NCBI GenBank assembly: GCA_033964015.1 | Contig: CM066912.1 | Location: 11,691,399 to 11,755,398, forward strand | Length of the DNA stretch: 64,000 bases | Reading direction: 5' to 3' | Source: Scolanthus callimorphus | Taxonomy: Eukaryota > Cnidaria > Anthozoa > Actiniaria > Edwardsiidae | Shown here: positions 11,401 through 21,329 of the stretch, one piece after another | How the letters are laid out: the number at the start of each line of letters is the position of its first letter | Numbering within the stretch: position 1 is the stretch's first letter | Notes under the pieces: model-generated | What the model was told of the DNA's origin: nothing | Seen by the model: only the letters and a program-made list of their open reading frames with translations | The model's database searches: none | Translations under genes and position numbers: made by a program

Positions 11401-13995
11401 AACCCAGCGAAGTAACTACTGGAATTGTGTTAACTTTCAAACTCAAATCAGGCAACCCAGCGAAGAAACTTGAATTTCTGCTCCCTGTGTTCATCTGACA
11501 TTCGGTCGAAGACATGCACCCGCGTGGCGAAGATCGTTTTGCCGTAAAAACTTGGATGGATTTCACGCTCAGAGAGAAATATAACGCCGTTTTTTTAGCC
11601 AAAAATGTACTGCAGAGTGATTTGATGTTGTGATCAATGTCCCGTACCTTTCGTTGAGTCTTTTGTCCAAGCACAAGTCAAAAAATAAACGCACATGAAC
11701 TGTGAAGAACTTCTTGTCTCTTACCATGCGCTCAGTGAGTCGTCAACATTTCACCTCGCGGCGGGTCTCATTTGCAGGTCACAGGTCGCAGGTCGCAGGT
11801 CACAAGTCGCAGGTCACAGGTCGCAGGCCGCAGGCCGCAGGCCGCAGGTCACAGGTCGCAGGTTACAGGTCACAGGTCGCAGTCCGAGATATAAAATATT
11901 TTTTACAAGTTTCCGAGATCACGCAGACTCCTGTAGTGGTTCTACCATTTTCTTCGAGCCGTATTGATAAAGCCGTATTCACGGACTGATAGAAACTTTT
12001 ATTAAACTGCATTTCACTTTCTTTTGAGCGAATTCACATTTGTCTTTGGGAACGCGAAAATTTACGCGCGAATATTAATATGTTGCTGATGTATGTATTT
12101 TATGTGTTTATATAAATTCAATTGCGAAATACAGCAAAGGTATCAGAAGCGATTAAAATATAATGCGGGAAATGAAGATAAAATGCGTGAATCTCCCGCA
12201 AAATGCGGGAGCGTTTACATCTCTGTGTATAACTTAATTCCCCCAATAAGTATCAAGTCTTCTATAAGATTGTGATTTCCAGTTTTCAACTCGATCATGT
12301 TCAAGATCGAAGAAAACAGAACAGAGAGTTTCGTTTGTGCAGCACGTGATTGACAGTCTGTGAAACGGCCAATAGAAATGGAGCGATCCCACGATAATTA
12401 GCATTACATAGCATATGTTTGCCAAAAATAGAAGTAAAAGTTTTGTACCTTCGTAAAACACTCACAAAAATAGATACGATTATTAATTCGTCGCTCAGGT
12501 TCTAAGCATCTTTAAGATAAAGATAAACCCACTCCTGGTTCTAAACTGCATTGCCAAAACTACAGTCCGCATCTTAGAGATCAAACATGTCGCAATTGAA
12601 TTTATATAACACATAAAATACATACATCAGCAACATATTGATATTCGCGCGTAAATTTTCCCGTTCCCAGAGACAAATGTTAATTCGCTAAAAGAAAGTG
12701 AAATGCAGTTTAATAAAAGTTTCTATCAGTCCGTGAATACGGCTTCATGAATACGGCTCGAAGAAAATGGTAGAACCACTACAGGAGTCTGCGTGATCTC
12801 GGAAACTTCTTATCTCGGAAACTTGTTATCTCTTTTATATCTCGGACTGCGACCTGCGACCTGCGACCTGCGACCTGTGAACTGCGACCTGCGACCTGCG
12901 ACCTGCGACCTGCGACCTGCGACCTGCGACCTGCAAATGAGACCCGCCGTTCACCTCGAGGTATAAAAACAGCCTTCCCGTGAAAGTGCATGTCTCTGCA
13001 CGAAAACGAGGCATGCTTCTGAGCTCGTGATATATATGACATGCGCAAACGGTCGTCCCAAAACGATCTAGGGGTCTAGGAACGTCATTGGTGCTAAAAT
13101 ATTACGTCACTTCTCTGGCATGAAAACGAGGCCATTCCTCAAAGTCTCGAAGATAAAATGGCATAGCATCCAGCCGAAAACTCCCCGAATAGGTGGCGTT
13201 TCCTCCTTCGTCGGAAACGCAATAAGTATAACTGTTAGGTACCCATCCGCGAATTCATGCCTCCCATGAACTCCAGAAGCCTCCATCGAGAGGGGAATGC
13301 AATGCCAATGTGTCAACCTTGAACAACATGCCTCAACCATAGCATGTTGTAATTTTTGGAATAGAATGATAGAATGATGTATCTTGTGCTTGCCACTTCA
13401 TAACTGGTTGTATGCATTTCTTGTAGACCTGCAAGTATCTAGAGATGGCCGCTACGTGATAGACGTGATATTCAATGAATCGTGCCATCTATATCAAGCT
13501 AGAGTGTATGACGCTACATCAGGTGCTATCGTCCACATTTCGGAGTCCCAGTCCCATGTCCATGAAGCTGCATTCACTGAAGACTCTCTCTATTTTCTCC
13601 TTGGATTCACAAACGGTGAACTACAGTTGCACCACTTGGCCAGCGGCACGTTATTGCATAGTGTGCGCGCGCACATGGGCGGCGTGCATCGAATTTTTTC
13701 AAGCGATAGACGTGATGTTGTCATGACAACAGCAGGTGGACTTGACTCAAAAGACCGCTCAGTGCGACTGTGGCAGATAAGTGACCAGCGGATTTCCCTG
13801 TTAACAGTTTTCACACCCGATGCTAAAGTATCATCGATGTCTTTCCTCGCTTATGGAGAGGGCGTTGCTATGGAGATTAACGACATCGTTCCCTTTCTCC
13901 TTGTCAATCAAACAGAGGCAAATTCTCTCACTATCGACAGGCTCCGCAATTCTGATGTCATTTCAGGAAATTTTGCTATCAACTTGAGCACTTGA
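2186..13995 (+). CDS. NACHT and WD repeat domain-containing (NWD-type) protein, 3' part of the gene, six exons
   Basis: Exons: 2186-2431, 3681-3876, 5546-5812, 6494-7736, 9206-9363, 13427-13995 (stop TGA 13993-13995). All visible junctions are GT-AG. The phases between exons (0, 1, 1, 2, 1) join without a break, so exons 2-6 encode 810 residues. Exons 1-2 carry hallmarks of NWD proteins between NACHT and the propellers (DYF..RW, then YRKLSELPHHL, then FEFL..LEA.SLRDVLDDY). Exons 3-6 carry many WD-type blades (for example VRLWDL, VSLWKV, VRLWQI), enough for about two propellers. NWD proteins are cytosolic STAND-type ATPases; vertebrate NWD1 acts in steroid-receptor and purinosome biology, and cnidarians have NWD/NLR-like paralogues of unknown role. 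The NACHT ATPase is not in this window. Exon 1 needs a one-base frame change, so the locus may be a pseudogene or hold a sequence error. Confidence 0.85.
2870..3582. repeat. Tandem array, 146-bp unit, about 4.5 copies, in an NWD intron
   Basis: The landmark AATATTTTGGTACTC recurs with a spacing of 146 bp (about 3041, 3187, 3333, 3479). Copies differ by only a few bases, so the array is young or homogenised. Each unit holds several CTGGCGACCA words and a CAGGGCT word resembling a hAT terminus. A dispersed relative lies inside the MITE at 44070-44342. The overlapping ORFs here are artefacts of repetition. Confidence 0.9.
3681..3876 (+). CDS. NWD gene, exon 2
   Basis: The acceptor CATTAG ends at 3680; the donor GTTAGTG starts at 3877. 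It encodes the conserved linker region that begins DEVLCNFEFLMTNLEA and ends at LPSQLL. The entry phase is 0 and the exit phase 1. The segment is characteristic of the region between NACHT and the WD propellers in NWD proteins. Confidence 0.85.
4252..4363. repeat. Hairpin element, 48-bp arms, 16-bp loop
   Basis: The arms 4252-4299 and 4316-4363 are inverted copies with about three mismatches. Weaker inverted similarity continues outward to about 4222 and 4390. It resembles a very short MITE. Confidence 0.8.
4381..4588. mobile_element. 208-bp MITE with about 20-bp TIRs
   Basis: It begins TTAGTATCACCCAACTAGTT and ends with the near-perfect inverse. It contains a CCAATCAGAA box at 4540 and an inner inverted pair around GCTACTAG. 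A second, right-truncated copy lies at 8674-8853. Confidence 0.85.
5416..5476. mobile_element. Right end of a MITE family also present at 58571-58743
   Basis: Positions 5429-5476 (GGGAATACCACATGATCTGA onward, ending CCAAGGTA) match the right end of the complete element at 58571-58743. The left half is absent or too diverged, so this is a truncated copy in the NWD intron. Confidence 0.6.
5546..5812 (+). CDS. NWD gene, exon 3 (linker and first WD blade)
   Basis: The acceptor TGCAG ends at 5545; the donor GTAAGA starts at 5813. Both ends are phase 1. It encodes GRIKKEESRYLQSLLEQA, a basic/acidic helix usual before the propeller, then the first blade with LALSDDGKLVSSASAD and SVSLWKVSTGRLVRT. 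Confidence 0.9.
6190..6375. repeat. Dispersed repeat, same-orientation copy at 25435-25610
   Basis: Both copies carry CGCCATTT followed by GACAGCATAG, then a shared stretch including TCGATTGAATTTG and AAATCAAATCTGAAACTTTG. The first copy is preceded by a GGCCAATCAGAACGCGCG patch. No coding potential is supported; the - strand ORFs over both copies are simply homologous repeats. Confidence 0.65.
6494..7736 (+). CDS. NWD gene, exon 4 (main WD-repeat exon)
   Basis: The acceptor CTGCAG ends at 6493; the donor GTGAGT starts at 7737. It enters in phase 1 and leaves in phase 2. The 1243-bp exon encodes about seven degenerate WD blades. The clearest are CVSAWRISTGQRLF, LLEVWSLDTRSRLRRL, FITSSNDKIVRLWDL and LFLYDIAKRELLLKF. 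No internal stop occurs over 414 codons, which argues that the gene was recently under selection. Confidence 0.92.
8090..8533 (+). mobile_element. 5'-truncated non-LTR retrotransposon (CR1/L2-like), reverse transcriptase C-terminus and 3' tail
   Basis: A frame ending at TAA 8358-8360 encodes a typical LINE C-terminus: HDYNTRNSDHYRSHACRTN, FQGPKIWNSLP, then ISSFKKKLAEFLLS. An untranslated tail follows, ending in the short tandem TTGACTTGACTTGA at 8520-8533, as expected of 3' ends in this type of element. It is inserted in the sense orientation in the NWD intron. Confidence 0.8.
8674..8853. mobile_element. Truncated second copy of the 208-bp MITE
   Basis: It matches 4381-4560 from the left TIR through GCGGCCGCCA and the CTAGTAGCG block, then diverges. 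The right TIR is missing. Confidence 0.75.
9206..9363 (+). CDS. NWD gene, exon 5 (one WD blade, 158 bp)
   Basis: The acceptor TGTCAG ends at 9205; the donor GTATGG starts at 9364. The exon is recognised because it completes the phase 2 left by exon 4 and produces the phase 1 needed by exon 6. Without it exons 4 and 6 cannot join in frame. It encodes GGRYFVAAYY and YGYIVWDAQRKTSKQTIK, a plausible propeller blade. Confidence 0.85.
9411..10446. repeat. Satellite-like tandem array, 130-bp unit, eight copies
   Basis: ACACATCGGGCGTGTTC (one copy ACAAATCGGG) recurs at exact 130-bp steps: 9421, 9551, 9681, 9811, 9941, 10071, 10201, 10331. Units are over 90% alike by eye. The array starts less than 50 bp after the exon 5 donor, so it may once have captured intron-edge sequence. 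Each unit includes GGGATCCC and a GATCACGATCGAG or GATCACCATCGAG block. Confidence 0.95.
10450..11214. other. Intronic stretch without a supported gene
   Basis: Short ORFs on both strands (10644-10994 and 10985-11233 on -, 10807-11022 on +) show no recognisable motif. The + one is hydrophobic. I treat the stretch as non-coding intron. Confidence 0.4.
11215..11485. repeat. Degenerate minisatellite, about 50-60-bp unit, five copies
   Basis: Each unit contains CAGACCCAAATCAGG, then ACCCAGCGAAG, then GGGATTTGTGTT or close variants. Units differ by small indels, so the array is older than the 130-bp array next to it. Confidence 0.8.
11762..12947. mobile_element. Foldback element with arms of about 360 bp, each containing a 7-bp microsatellite
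   Basis: Arm 11762-12126 matches inverted arm 12591-12947. Shared blocks include the outer GTCTCATTTGCAG, a (CAGGTCG)n tract (11775-11885; complement at 12845-12934), TTCGAGCCGTATTGATAAAG-like sequence, and an inner block ending ATTCAATTGCG. The roughly 465-bp centre has a short AATGCGGGA repeat and no ORF of note. Confidence 0.9.
12948..13426. other. End of the last NWD intron
   Basis: No feature is supported apart from the polypyrimidine-like tract and TTGTAG acceptor at 13421-13426. A - strand frame at 13107-13340 has no recognisable content. Confidence 0.5.
13427..13995 (+). CDS. NWD gene, terminal exon 6
   Basis: The acceptor TTGTAG ends at 13426 and the exon enters in phase 1. It encodes three or four further WD blades (VSRDGRYVIDVIF, ARVYDATSGAIVH, LQLHHLASGTLLHSV, RSVRLWQISD) and a short C-terminal tail ending NFAINLST before TGA. 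The last blade closes close to the stop, as is normal for the family. Confidence 0.92.
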
Positions 13996-14074
13996 AGTGT
14001 AAATGAATATCTATGTTTGGTATCAAAAGAAATTTGCATATATATAATAGGAATTGAACGCTTTTCATCCAAAT

Positions 14075-14080
14075 AATAAA
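14075..14080 (+). promoter_or_regulatory. Poly(A) signal AATAAA of the NWD gene
   Basis: A canonical AATAAA lies 80 bp after the stop codon, giving a short 3' UTR. Confidence 0.7.
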
Positions 14081-14198
14081 ACAATTAAAACCTCCGTGCG
14101 ACCCATTGTTTAGCGTAAGAAATAATTATATAGTTCATGGAATGGCTGCCGAAGAAGTCTTATTATTATCGCTTTAAATTGTATTGTTCTTGCTGTTT

Positions 14199-14415
14199 AT
14201 TCAATTCTACACATCCACATTAGTAAAATTGCAAAGTTTGGTGAAGATTGCTTGAATACTGACTGGCTGGCCATGCCAGCCTCGACTTGACGTATTTTCC
14301 CATACATTTCTTTGTAAAAAGAATACGAAGTTTTGAAAATTCATATCTCAGCCAGTTTTTAAGTAATTCTTTTGAAACTTTGCAGTTTTACTAATATGGA
14401 TGTGTAGAATTGAAT
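14199..14415. mobile_element. MITE with TIRs of about 40 bp (copy 1; copy 2 at 33226-33531)
   Basis: It starts ATTCAATTCTACACATCC and ends with the inverse. The inner arms also pair (GCAAAGTTT and AAACTTTGC). The flanking TTAATCAATTTTGCGTGATA at 14453 matches the outer end of the larger element at 33161-33977. Confidence 0.85.
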
Positions 14416-14689
14416 GCTGGATTTCATTTTCTGATTAATATTAAATATTATTAATCAATTTTGCGTGATAACGGCCCATTGTTGTTCATTGGTATTGTTG
14501 TTGTTGTTTTTGTTATTGATGTTAACGTTATTTTGACGCGGTGTTACACGTGCAATAGCTGTAATCATGATTTCAAAACTTTTGTAATGTATTTTATTTC
14601 GTACATCAAAATTAATTGAATACAATGAGCTAATTGTATTCTTATTCGGTGTATTTGTGTTCTTATTCATTGATTAGTTTATTATTATT

Positions 14690-14990
14690 ATTATTTATTT
14701 ATTAAGGACCCACTGTAAATGGCTCCGCTGTTGTGGGTTCCTGCCAGCAGAGGTAAAGCTAGTAAAAAATGATAACAATTTAGATCTCTCTAACCACAAT
14801 TCGCTGGAATGGACACAGAGTTGCCGGGCAAGAAATCTCAAACTTTATCATCACTGTTCAATAATAATTGCGGTGAATACCAAGCCAGTGACCGTAGTTC
14901 GACGTGCGACCATCATAACAGTGTTACAAAGGCGACTAGCTTGTGCGTCAGACTATCACAAATGTACAATAGATAAGGCGAGAGGTCTCC
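14690..14990. other. Microsatellite and non-coding sequence
   Basis: A TTATTATTATTATTATTT tract lies near 14690, followed by a block containing GGACCCACTGTAAATGGC that looks like a retroelement tail. No gene is supported. Confidence 0.35.
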
Positions 14991-15308
14991 TATTTAAGCA
15001 ATAAAAGTACTTTCCGCGTGCTCTCTGCTTTCTTACAAACACGAGGGGGATGTTGGGAGAACTGATCAAAACTTGAAAGAGCCGAAGGCGAGTGTCTTTC
15101 AAGTTTTATCAGTTCGACCAACATTCCCCGAGTGTTTGTAAGAAACCAGAGAGCACGCAGAAAGTATTTTTATTGCTTTTAGAAAATAACATACACACGC
15201 GCGACAACGTTGGCGTGACAATCGTGTTTCTCAGGTCTCTTACAAACACGCTTTTTAACCAATCAGAATGCGCACATTCACAATACAACATAGGTGTTAT
15301 TTTCTAAA
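14991..15308. mobile_element. 318-bp palindrome-rich MITE (copy 1)
   Basis: It contains two inverted blocks (TTCTTACAAACACGAGGG with CGAGTGTTTGTAAGAAAC, and AACTTGAAAGA with TCTTTCAAGTT) and a CCAATCAGAATGCGC box at 15259. A nearly complete inverted copy lies at 43348-43670. Confidence 0.9.
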
Positions 15309-17158
15309 ATATTATATTCTAGTTTAATTAGCGAACGCCCGTCTCCCGGAAGCAATTTTGAAAATAGAATTAACTTTGAAATGAGATTTTTGTTTTAGAC
15401 CAATGAGTTCCTTTTCTCTCAAAAGGAATTAAAAATTCTCTTCCAGGCAGTGAATATAACGTCTATCGTAATGGGCTCTTCCAAATGGTCTGATATTGCT
15501 TATTCTTCACTTTTCCTCTTGAACCATGTACATTATGAATTCTAAGTTTACATTTAAAAAAAAGGAAATGTTTTTATTTTACTCAAATGTCCGCTTCCTT
15601 TAAAAAGCAGTTATTGATACATTTGGAAGGGAAGATGAATCATGTTTTTTTGTCGGCTTCCATTTTTCCGTTTACTCGTCGTTGCTATTTGTTTTTCGCT
15701 CAAGAATTTGCGTTTGTTTTTTCAGTTGTAACGATATCTTTGTTTCATATTGATAATGGCCTCCTTTCTAGAATATTAATCACATAATAGTGTTGGCATG
15801 GCTTTAATTCTATATCTAGGTAACAAAGTAAGCATATTTTACCACTAAATGTTCAGTCTAAATGTTACTCTAGACACTTTCATGGCTGAAGTTGGTGTAT
15901 GGACTGCCTTTTAAAATATATCAATTTTTTTATGTTTCCTAGATAATAGCGAACACGTTATGCTAATTTGATTACAAAATTATATTCAAGACTCGATTCT
16001 ATTTCTTTCCTTTTATATCCTAAGTAACAGCAATATTTCACGTAACTATATTTAAAGCATTGCCACACTACAGAAAGTACAAGAAAATAAAACAGCTTGT
16101 GTCTATCTGCCAACTTATGAAAACAGACTCACTTTTTAATCTTTTTTTTTTACTTCTACATCGAGAAAATCGTGATATATTGTATTTCTCACAACATTTC
16201 CTATTTTGTTTGCAGAGCTTGCGTTCTATGAATTGATCAAAGGGTCCGTTTCACGGTTGTTTGGACAAAAATGTTCTAAAAACAGATTAAATATTAAACT
16301 TCAACGTGGTGTAAAAAAAAGAAAAGGGAACTGATATTTGCATGATATAGCCATTCTTATGTTGTATTTAAAAGCTTTTAATCAGATTTCCACGAGGCCA
16401 ACGTAAAATCAAAAAGGCCATTTTGTAATCGAATTCCATTCGCTCCATAGATGTATAAAATTAATACTCCCTATTTGTACTTATCTGACAGTTTTTTAAA
16501 GGATCTTTTAACAAACCTGGTCGATTATTTTGCTTATTTCTAGTGAACGAGGCATTTCAGCTAGCTAAATTTAGCCCCAAAATTGTGATACTGCCTTATA
16601 TACCATTTGTATTCATGAACTCGAGTCTTGCAAGTGAGGACCAAGATCAAAGCACTTGTCCATCATGTCTGCCAATATTACTCAGTGCAGTAGAACAACG
16701 CGTTGCTGTTGTGGAAGATTTTAAGAGTTCACTTGCGATATCAACACTTGTTACTTCTACATCGTATTGCTTTTATTAACACTGTTATCATTTAATCTGA
16801 AGACCATGATTGTTATCATTTATATATAAATTTTTATCTCTTTTTTTTACCTTTACCTTTACCTTTTTTCCTATAAAGTGAATAGGCCAGCTAAAATCCA
16901 AGAGTTATTTCTAAGACAGTTTTGTTCAATATTCTGTTTTGGAATATTGGGTTGTTCTTTGTGGAAGGAGTAATTACTGATGTTTGCGATAAGAAAACCA
17001 GCTGGTTTAGCTGACAAAAAGATCCATCCACTATGTCGATAACAGAACAGGAAGCAGGTTTTGAGCAAAGCATGGGCGATTATGCAGGTGAATCGATTAG
17101 CCGCGATAGTGCTTGACGACAAGACATGACTTTCTCGGGGAAGCAAAAGTGGTGACTT
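15309..17158. other. AT-rich intergenic stretch
   Basis: No gene is convincingly present. A 78-codon frame at 16543-16779 is preceded by a TTTCTAG that could be a splice acceptor and ends at TAA, but I recognise no domain. A (CCTTTA)n-like tract sits near 16855. Confidence 0.35.
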
Positions 17159-17718
17159 ATTAGGTTACGGACTACTTCGGGGTACTTTTTCGTTAAAATG
17201 GCATAATTGAAAAAAAAAGTCCTATCTTGACAAGTGATACATCGTCATTTTAAAGCGTATTTCGTGGGCTAAACTATGGTATATAATTTTGTTCAATTTT
17301 ACAAAACCCAGATTTTTTACGGAGTTCCCTTTCCGGTGCATCAGTTCAGCTTATGAAAGTTCCACCCTCGGGAATATACAATAATCGAAAACTGGGTCGG
17401 GGATTTTGGAAATTCGATTTTATTTTGAAGTTATGATTTTTTAAAGAGTTTGTTTTTCAGATTGGCTCTAAAATCGGCACTTCTTAAAATTTCAAAAACC
17501 CATAGTAAAATGTCCTTAAAGAACGAAAGCATTGTATATTCGCATGCATGGAACTCTCAAAAGTTGAACTGATGCACCGAAAAGGGAACTCACTAAACAC
17601 ATCTCTTAAGAAGTAAAGTTTTAGTTTTCATAGTTGAAGTGAAGAAATGAGCTTTAAAATGAGGTGTCACTTGTCGAGACATTATGCCATTACCACGAAG
17701 GTAGTCCGTAACCTCAAG
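17159..17718. mobile_element. 560-bp foldback MITE
   Basis: The termini TAGGTTACGGACTAC and GTAGTCCGTAACCT are inverted. Inner blocks also pair (GGTGCATCAGTTCA at about 17336 with TGAACTGATGCACC at about 17565, and ATGGCATAAT with ATTATGCCAT). Confidence 0.8.
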
Positions 17719-17829
17719 TAGCTCGTGATGCAAAAATTAGGATGGTAGGATTAGGATTAAACTGGCTTGCTACGTGGAACTAGTTTTAAGGACTTGTTGC
17801 TTGTTTAGCCGGCACATGCATACGGTGCC

Positions 17830-18690
17830 AGTGGCGGATCCATGATTTTAAGAGAGGGGGTTCATTTTTGCAACGTACGAGGGAACATTCTATACCAATC
17901 CTGTCCGTGGCCCTCTCACGAGGCGACATCGTGGTTGCTATATCATGAATTTAATATACTGGTATACATTGGGTCACATACAAAGAAAATAACCACTCTG
18001 AAATGACAAAAGGTCTTTAGCGAACCGACCCCAAAAAAGTCGGTTCGTTGGGAGAGGGGGCTCATAGACATAGACATGGTTTATTGATACCGTGTACATA
18101 AAAATACATAGGCGTTAGGCTCCAATAAATGTGTAGTTAAAAACAAAAATACAGATAAAATTTTGTCCGGCGGGGCGAGGCGATGCCATTACTGTTCAGC
18201 CTTTAATGTGTTTTTTTTTTCTTTCTGACATACTTTCCCATATAAATTTCGCGATTTGTTTTGGGGTACTTCCGTTTTGATTTAGTTTTATAATTTTTTT
18301 GGAATATAGTCGCTGGGGGTAAACCATTGAGGGCGACCTTTGCTTCCTTTTCGAGGTATTCGAACAATTTATTCTGTATGGCTTGAAAGCTATGCATTTT
18401 ACTACAAAATGTTCTTCGTCTTCTACGGCTACTGTGTTGCAAATTTGACAGACTCTGTCTTTTAGAGCTTGATAGGGTTTTGCATATCGCCCCGTTTCGA
18501 TTGCTAAGGGGTGGTTGCTTAGTCGAAATTTTGTTAGGGCGATTCTACGTTCGTCATTCGTGACGTTCGTGAGATAACTTTCATAGTTGTGTAAGAGCTT
18601 GAATTTCCGAAACGTTCTCAACTTGTTGCCTTGTCGCGCGTATTTGCACCTGATGAACCATCCCCCTCCCCCCCTTGGATCCGCGCCTGG
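17830..18690. mobile_element. hAT-like MITE bracketing a LINE insertion
   Basis: The left end AGTGGCGGATCC and right end GGATCCGCGCCT are inverted, and both are flanked by GGTGCC (17824-17829 and 18690-18695). Ends of the form CAGNGGCGGATCC are known from hAT-type elements. The centre is interrupted by the minus-strand LINE end at 18063-18650. Confidence 0.6.
18063..18650 (-). pseudogene. 5'-truncated non-LTR retrotransposon 3' end
   Basis: The - strand frame 18621-18196 encodes the cysteine-rich C-terminal region usual in LINE ORF2: ALKDRVCQICNTVAVEDEEH then FVVKC, with a basic tail. The sequence between 18195 and 18063 is its 3' UTR, ending in a (GACATA)-type hexamer tail. There is no RT core, so it is a dead 5'-truncated copy. 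Confidence 0.75.
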
Positions 18691-18925
18691 GTGCCGTTAT
18701 TTCTTATTTGCTTCAGGCGCTGGACGAAACAAAAACTCAAGTTTGCTATGTGAGTAAACCTGGCCAAATATGGTGTAAACTACAGTAAACGCGAAACAAA
18801 TGGATGAATACCGTATTTGCATGCTCTTATTTGCAGCGTATGGTGATCTGTTTTTCGTCTAGTTTCGTCCCATCATGAATTTAGTCACGCTTGACTGTGC
18901 ACTTGTCCCTGCAGTCACTCGAGCT

Positions 18926-18974
18926 TTATAGCGGAGCTCCCGCGGGCGCCGAAGGCGCCCGCGTAGCGGAGCCC
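18926..18974. repeat. GC-rich hairpin at the left end of the composite element
   Basis: GCGGAGCTCC, GCGGGCGCC, GAAGGCGCCCGC, then GCGGAGCCCC form a stem-loop, very unlike the AT-rich surroundings. Confidence 0.65.
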
Positions 18975-20420
18975 CATAGCTACATGCAGGAGGAAAGGAA
19001 ACAACACAAAAGTGTATTAGTGGGGCGGATATGTGCATGAATTGTTCGCTTTTAGGTAAAAATCATCACATTTTGCAGAAAGATACCTTTTTGCGAGCAA
19101 AAAAGTTTTAGAAAATGGGGCCACCATGAAATTTCAAATTTGGCGACTTAAGGGCTATTTCCAAAATGGCCGCCAATTTCAAACCGGAAGTGAAATGGAA
19201 AATGAATTTATCGATTGTATATAGTTCTAAATTATTTCAAAACGATATAATTACGTTTCACGACCATTGTTACATGTTCCTGACCCTGTTTGCTGCATCA
19301 GTACCTTTAAAATCCGCATACTTAACGATAACCGGAAGTGAAATCTTGCCAAACCGGAAGTAAACAATTCTAACTAAAAAACTTCGTAAATGTCGCGTTT
19401 TTATCGGCCATGAACGGAATTAGCAAGGAGGCAAGCATTGTTTCGGCTAGTATTACAATGTAGCTCTTGGTTATGTGCTGAAACTATTCGTTTTTAGGTA
19501 TTTCATGTATAAATTACCGCCATTTTGAACCGGAAGTAAAATACCCCCGAAAGACAAGCTTTTGTTATTCAATTACCCCGAAGTATTACAAATGTACGTT
19601 GCAAGACAGTTTATGTGTGTTTTGAACCTTTTCCATGCATGAATATCTTTTTAAAATGTCATTTAACAGGAACCGGAAGTGAAATATTAACAAACCGGAA
19701 GTGAAGTTTTGCCGGGGAAACTACGGAATTACTTGTTGTATTAGCGACTATTAGTCGACTTTTAAAAGCGGTGTTAACAAACAGGCAAACATTCGGCTAA
19801 CATAACATTTCAACTAGTTGATTTGCTGTGATGTTTCTTTCTGAGCATTCTTTTAAAAATAAATCATAAGAAATTAAAAAACAAACTAATTATGAACGGA
19901 AGTAAAATACCAAAAGGCCAAAAATCTCGTTGTAAGTTTTGAATGCTGTCACAGGAAATTCGAACTATTTGAACAAGTTTAAGGGTGAATTTCGTGGTTT
20001 TCATATTGTGATTTATGACCGCCGGCTCTCGTTTTGCTGTTCTTTAGCCGGCGTAATGTCGACGGTGCCTTAGTAAACAAGTCAACATTTTTCAGGGACC
20101 GTCCACACTACGCCGGCTAAATTTGAAAACGGCTAATTTGCTTCGGGAAAAGGGGGCTAAAAGTTGACTGTATAAAACGCGTACCCGGCATTCTCAATTT
20201 ATCCACCTTCGGCAGCGTTTCGAAAAAGTTCCGTTTTCGGTGGGAAATTTAGCCAGTGTATTTTGGACGGAAGGCACAACCCTCAAAATAGTTAGCCGTT
20301 TTCACATTTAATCGGCGGCGTAATGCGGCTCCTGAAACTGCTCCTTTAAAGGTGCGGGGCAATATATCGCTTGTCGTGCTCACTTCTTTCATGCTCGCTT
20401 CTTCATTAGTATGATAAAAT

Positions 20421-20942
20421 TGTTCTCCTTCGCGACTACAATGCGAAGGTGGGCAGGAATAGCGAGCTTATGGAAGAGTACGATTCAGTATAGACGGTGT
20501 TGGGAATTGTTCTCCTTGGCGACTTTAATGCGAAGGTGGGCAGGAATAGCGAGCTTTTGGAAGAGTACGATTCAGTATAGACGGTGTTGGGAATTGTTCT
20601 CCTTCGCGACTACAATGCGAAGGTGGGCAGGAATAGCGAGCTTATGGAAGAGTACGATTCAGTATAGACGGTGTTGGGAATTGTTCTCCTTGGCGACTTT
20701 AATGCGAAGGTGGGCAGGAATAGCGAGCTTATGGAAGAGTACGATTCAGTATAGACGGTGTTGGGAATTGTTCTCCTTCGCGACTTTAATGCGAAGGTGG
20801 GCAGGAATAGCGAGCTTATGGAAGAGTACGATTCAGTATAGACGGTGTTGGGAATTGTTCTCCTTGGCGACTTTAATGCGAAGGTGGGCAGGAATAGCGA
20901 GCTTTTGGAAGAGTACGATTCAGTATAGACGGTGTTGGGAAG
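20421..20942 (+). repeat. Tandem array of six 87-bp units derived from a LINE endonuclease motif
   Basis: The unit is exactly 87 bp (29 codons). In one frame each unit reads LLGDFNAKVGRNSELLEEYD, the hallmark of the AP-endonuclease domain of non-LTR retrotransposons, followed by SV, a stop and TVLG. Another frame is stop-free across all copies and gives a spurious 192-codon ORF (20411-20989). Variants alternate (CGCGACTAC then GGCGACTTT), suggesting amplification as a 174-bp dimer. It sits just upstream of the rest of a LINE of similar type. Confidence 0.85.
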
Positions 20943-21329
20943 TGCAATGCCAACGGTTTGTTACATGCAGTGGGGTACTCAAAAAATAAGCAAACATGAC
21001 GGGGGGAGGGGTGGCCCGACAGATTTTTTGAGGGGTTCAAATTTACACGTATTTTTGGGGGTCAAGAAATCTGCAGCGTATTTTTGGGGCCTAAAAATCT
21101 TGAGCAGATCATGAGACCATTTTATATAAACAATGATCTTTTAGCTATTTAATATGTGTGGTATTTGTTGGGTACGAAATTTGTAGCCAGGTATTTTTTG
21201 GGATATGAAATTTTGGGCTTGTGGATTTTTTTGGCTTGGCAAAATGAAGCTCCGTCGAACCCTCCAATCCCCCCCCCCCCCCCCCCCCCCCCGTCATGTT
21301 TTTCTTGAGTACCCACCCCTGGTTATGCG
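20943..21329. other. Low-complexity sequence with a poly-C tract
   Basis: Repeated TTTTTGGGG words and a run of about 20 C near 21271-21292. No gene. Confidence 0.5.

Noticed and set aside
7728..13441. Direct splice from NWD exon 4 to exon 6
   Set aside because: Phases disagree at the TTGTAG acceptor and would create a stop; inclusion of exon 5 (9206-9363) resolves both phases.
20411..20989. 192-codon ORF with 29-residue repeats as a real repeat protein
   Set aside because: The true frame of the unit is the LINE endonuclease motif; the ORF is an out-of-frame product of the 87-bp tandem. No start-site or splice support.
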